Origin: Blepharisma japonicum
Lineage: Eukaryota; Ciliophora; Heterotrichea; Heterotrichida; Blepharismidae
Direction: 5' to 3'
NCBI GenBank assembly: GCA_949751835.1
Contig: CATKHK010000041.1
Span: 186,001-250,000 of the forward strand
DNA length: 64,000 nt
Each line of letters begins with the position of its first letter. Position 1 is the first letter of the stretch. Below, piece by piece: positions 62,886 to 64,000 of this stretch. The position numbers and the translations under genes are program-made. The notes beneath the pieces are model-generated. The model had not been told where the DNA came from. It did not search any database and saw nothing but the letters and a program-made list of their open reading frames with translations.

Positions 62886-63230
62886 TTAATTTTTTAGAGA
62901 ACTATGAACTCTGCATTTTCTTGGTAATCTAGCTCTCGGAGGGTATCGAATTAGCTCTTCTTCACCTTCAAATTCGCTTTCGTCACTACTTTCATACTCA
63001 CTTTCACTTAAATCTCTTTTGTAAATTATTATTCGTTTGGGTAGATTATCTTGATCTTCTACTTTCATATCATTGATATTTTGGAAAGTCATTTTGCAAA
63101 CGGGGCATTTATTGCAAATATCTCCCCAATGTGAAACACATGAAGAATGAAATAAAGAGTGCTTGCATGGATAAAGAATTCCACGATCTTGGCTTTCTAA
63201 AATTTCGAGACATATGGCGCAAGTTTCCAT
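62886..63230 (-). CDS. RING-finger protein, probable E3 ubiquitin ligase
   Basis: 114 residues. An N-terminal RING-H2-like finger is complete: C4, C7, C22, H24, H28, C31, C42 and C45 (METCAICLEIL, YPCKHSLFHSSC, NKCPVCK). The spacing between the two His is one residue longer than usual for RING-H2. The rest is an acidic Ser/Glu tail (SESEYESSDESEFEGEEEL) and a basic end. Likely an E3 ubiquitin ligase; no membrane segment, so it must be recruited by other means. First ATG at 63230. Confidence 0.88.
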   Translation of the reverse strand: METCAICLEILESQDRGILYPCKHSLFHSSCVSHWGDICNKCPVCKMTFQNINDMKVEDQDNLPKRIIIYKRDLSESEYESSDESEFEGEEELIRYPPRARLPRKCRVHSSLKN

Positions 63231-63951
63231 TTCAAATTTATTTGGATTAAATAAGGGGCAATAATGAAAAAGTTATATGCTCATAATTTTGTGAGGAAAT
63301 TCATTTAAATATGATAAATTAGATACTTAAAATAATAAGATTAAGAAACCTTTCTCATTTAAGGCAGAGTTTTTGTCGCTATAGAAATCATCACTGAATC
63401 AGCTAAATTTTCAAATTTATTATAATATATTTTCAAATTTAAAAATTTATCACTTTAATTAATCAAAATAAACACATGTTTAAATTTTTAAATAATTATT
63501 TGAAATTAATAATTTGCAATTATAGATTAAAGATTAAAATATAGGTGGAAGTATCCAACATATTTACTCCCTAAAATCTTTTATAAGTCATATAGAGAAA
63601 TAATAATTATGCCCCATCAAAATTCCCATAAGCAGTTACAATTTGAGTTTTAGCAAATATCTTTATTATAATTCTATTATGAATTAAAAATCTTGCATTC
63701 ACAATCACAATTTCCTAATTTTTTTTTATTTTTAACTATAAATAATAAATTTTTAAACCTTCAAAAATTTATTAACTCTCAAATATTTTTTTCTCAAAAT
63801 CGGAATTCGATCAGGATATCATATCACTTTTTACTATTCTAACCTCCTTTATATTCTAAATTTCCATAAGGCTTTTATTAGTCGAAATGAAAGTCCATAA
63901 TGTCTCACGAACGATAATAAATTGATATAGAGTTGCAATAATCTCTGCAAA
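63231..63951. other. AT-rich spacer
   Basis: About 720 nt, low in G+C, with T-rich stretches. No gene, RNA or repeat recognised. Confidence 0.4.
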
Positions 63952-64000
63952 ATGGATTTGGCACAATATCAATTAATCTGGACACGTTTTCTAGACTCTG
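63952..64000 (+). CDS. possible start of a gene cut by the window end
   Basis: ATG followed by 15 open codons (MDLAQYQLIWTRFLDS) to the edge. The composition is protein-like and follows a long AT-rich spacer. Too short to identify. Confidence 0.4.
   Translation, partial: MDLAQYQLIWTRFLDS

Noticed and set aside
1-64000. tRNA, rRNA, CRISPR or mobile-element genes
   Set aside because: No cloverleaf-type arms, rRNA-like blocks, regular repeat-spacer arrays, transposase or reverse-transcriptase motifs were recognised.

Overview
The window looks like somatic (macronuclear-type) DNA of a heterotrich ciliate, most like Blepharisma. Three things seen in the sequence support this. (1) Genes are continuous only if UGA is read as tryptophan; conserved Trp positions of the PKA tail, MORN repeats and Mpv17 family are written TGA, and every confident gene stops at TAA or TAG, never TGA. 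(2) Introns are only 15-16 nt long, with GTA..TAG ends. (3) The DNA is very AT-rich and compact, with ciliary genes present (TMEM67/meckelin, FOP/CEP43-like, MORN, 7TM-RGS). The genus is inference from known Blepharisma traits.

Layout: 1-3.7 kb is gene-poor, with one C2H2 zinc-finger gene and possibly eroded coding DNA upstream of it. 3.7-7.1 kb has ribosomal protein eS4, a PKA-like kinase and V-ATPase subunit d. 7.4-12.3 kb is a tandem array of five related small plus-strand genes of unknown function that share a short C-terminal motif. 12.3-24 kb carries zinc-binding and unknown proteins, a 7-TM receptor fused to an RGS domain, an Mpv17-family protein, the mitochondrial phosphate carrier, an acyl-anchored FBA-domain protein, a coiled-coil protein and an EF-hand protein. 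24.1-29.4 kb holds meckelin, a secreted Cys-rich protein and an HPt phosphotransfer protein. 29.6-35.3 kb holds a protein with five long internal repeats, an L-2-hydroxyglutarate dehydrogenase-like oxidoreductase, a REXO4-like exonuclease, and small BAH and SANT proteins beside a decayed BAH copy. 35.6-40.2 kb mixes pseudogene fragments with an IQ/MORN protein and acyl-anchored small proteins. 40.6-50.1 kb holds an AP180/CALM-type clathrin adaptor, a BET-type bromodomain protein, actin, a neudesin-like heme-binding protein, a signal-peptide methyltransferase, a polytopic membrane protein, the FOP-like protein and NBR1. 50.6-60.3 kb is a direct tandem duplication of a unit made of an OSCA/TMEM63-like channel gene and a divergent DENN-domain gene; the DENN gene of the first copy is a truncated pseudogene. 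The end carries an unknown protein, a small membrane protein, a RING-finger protein and perhaps the first codons of another gene.

Themes: ciliary transition-zone/basal-body and membrane-signalling genes are frequent; seven proteins begin MG plus N, C, S or G and may be N-acylated; genes are tightly packed (gaps of 1, 9, 9 and 15 nt occur). Pseudogenes are mostly local duplications (BAH, MORN 5' end, DENN). No tRNA, rRNA, CRISPR array or recognisable mobile element was found.
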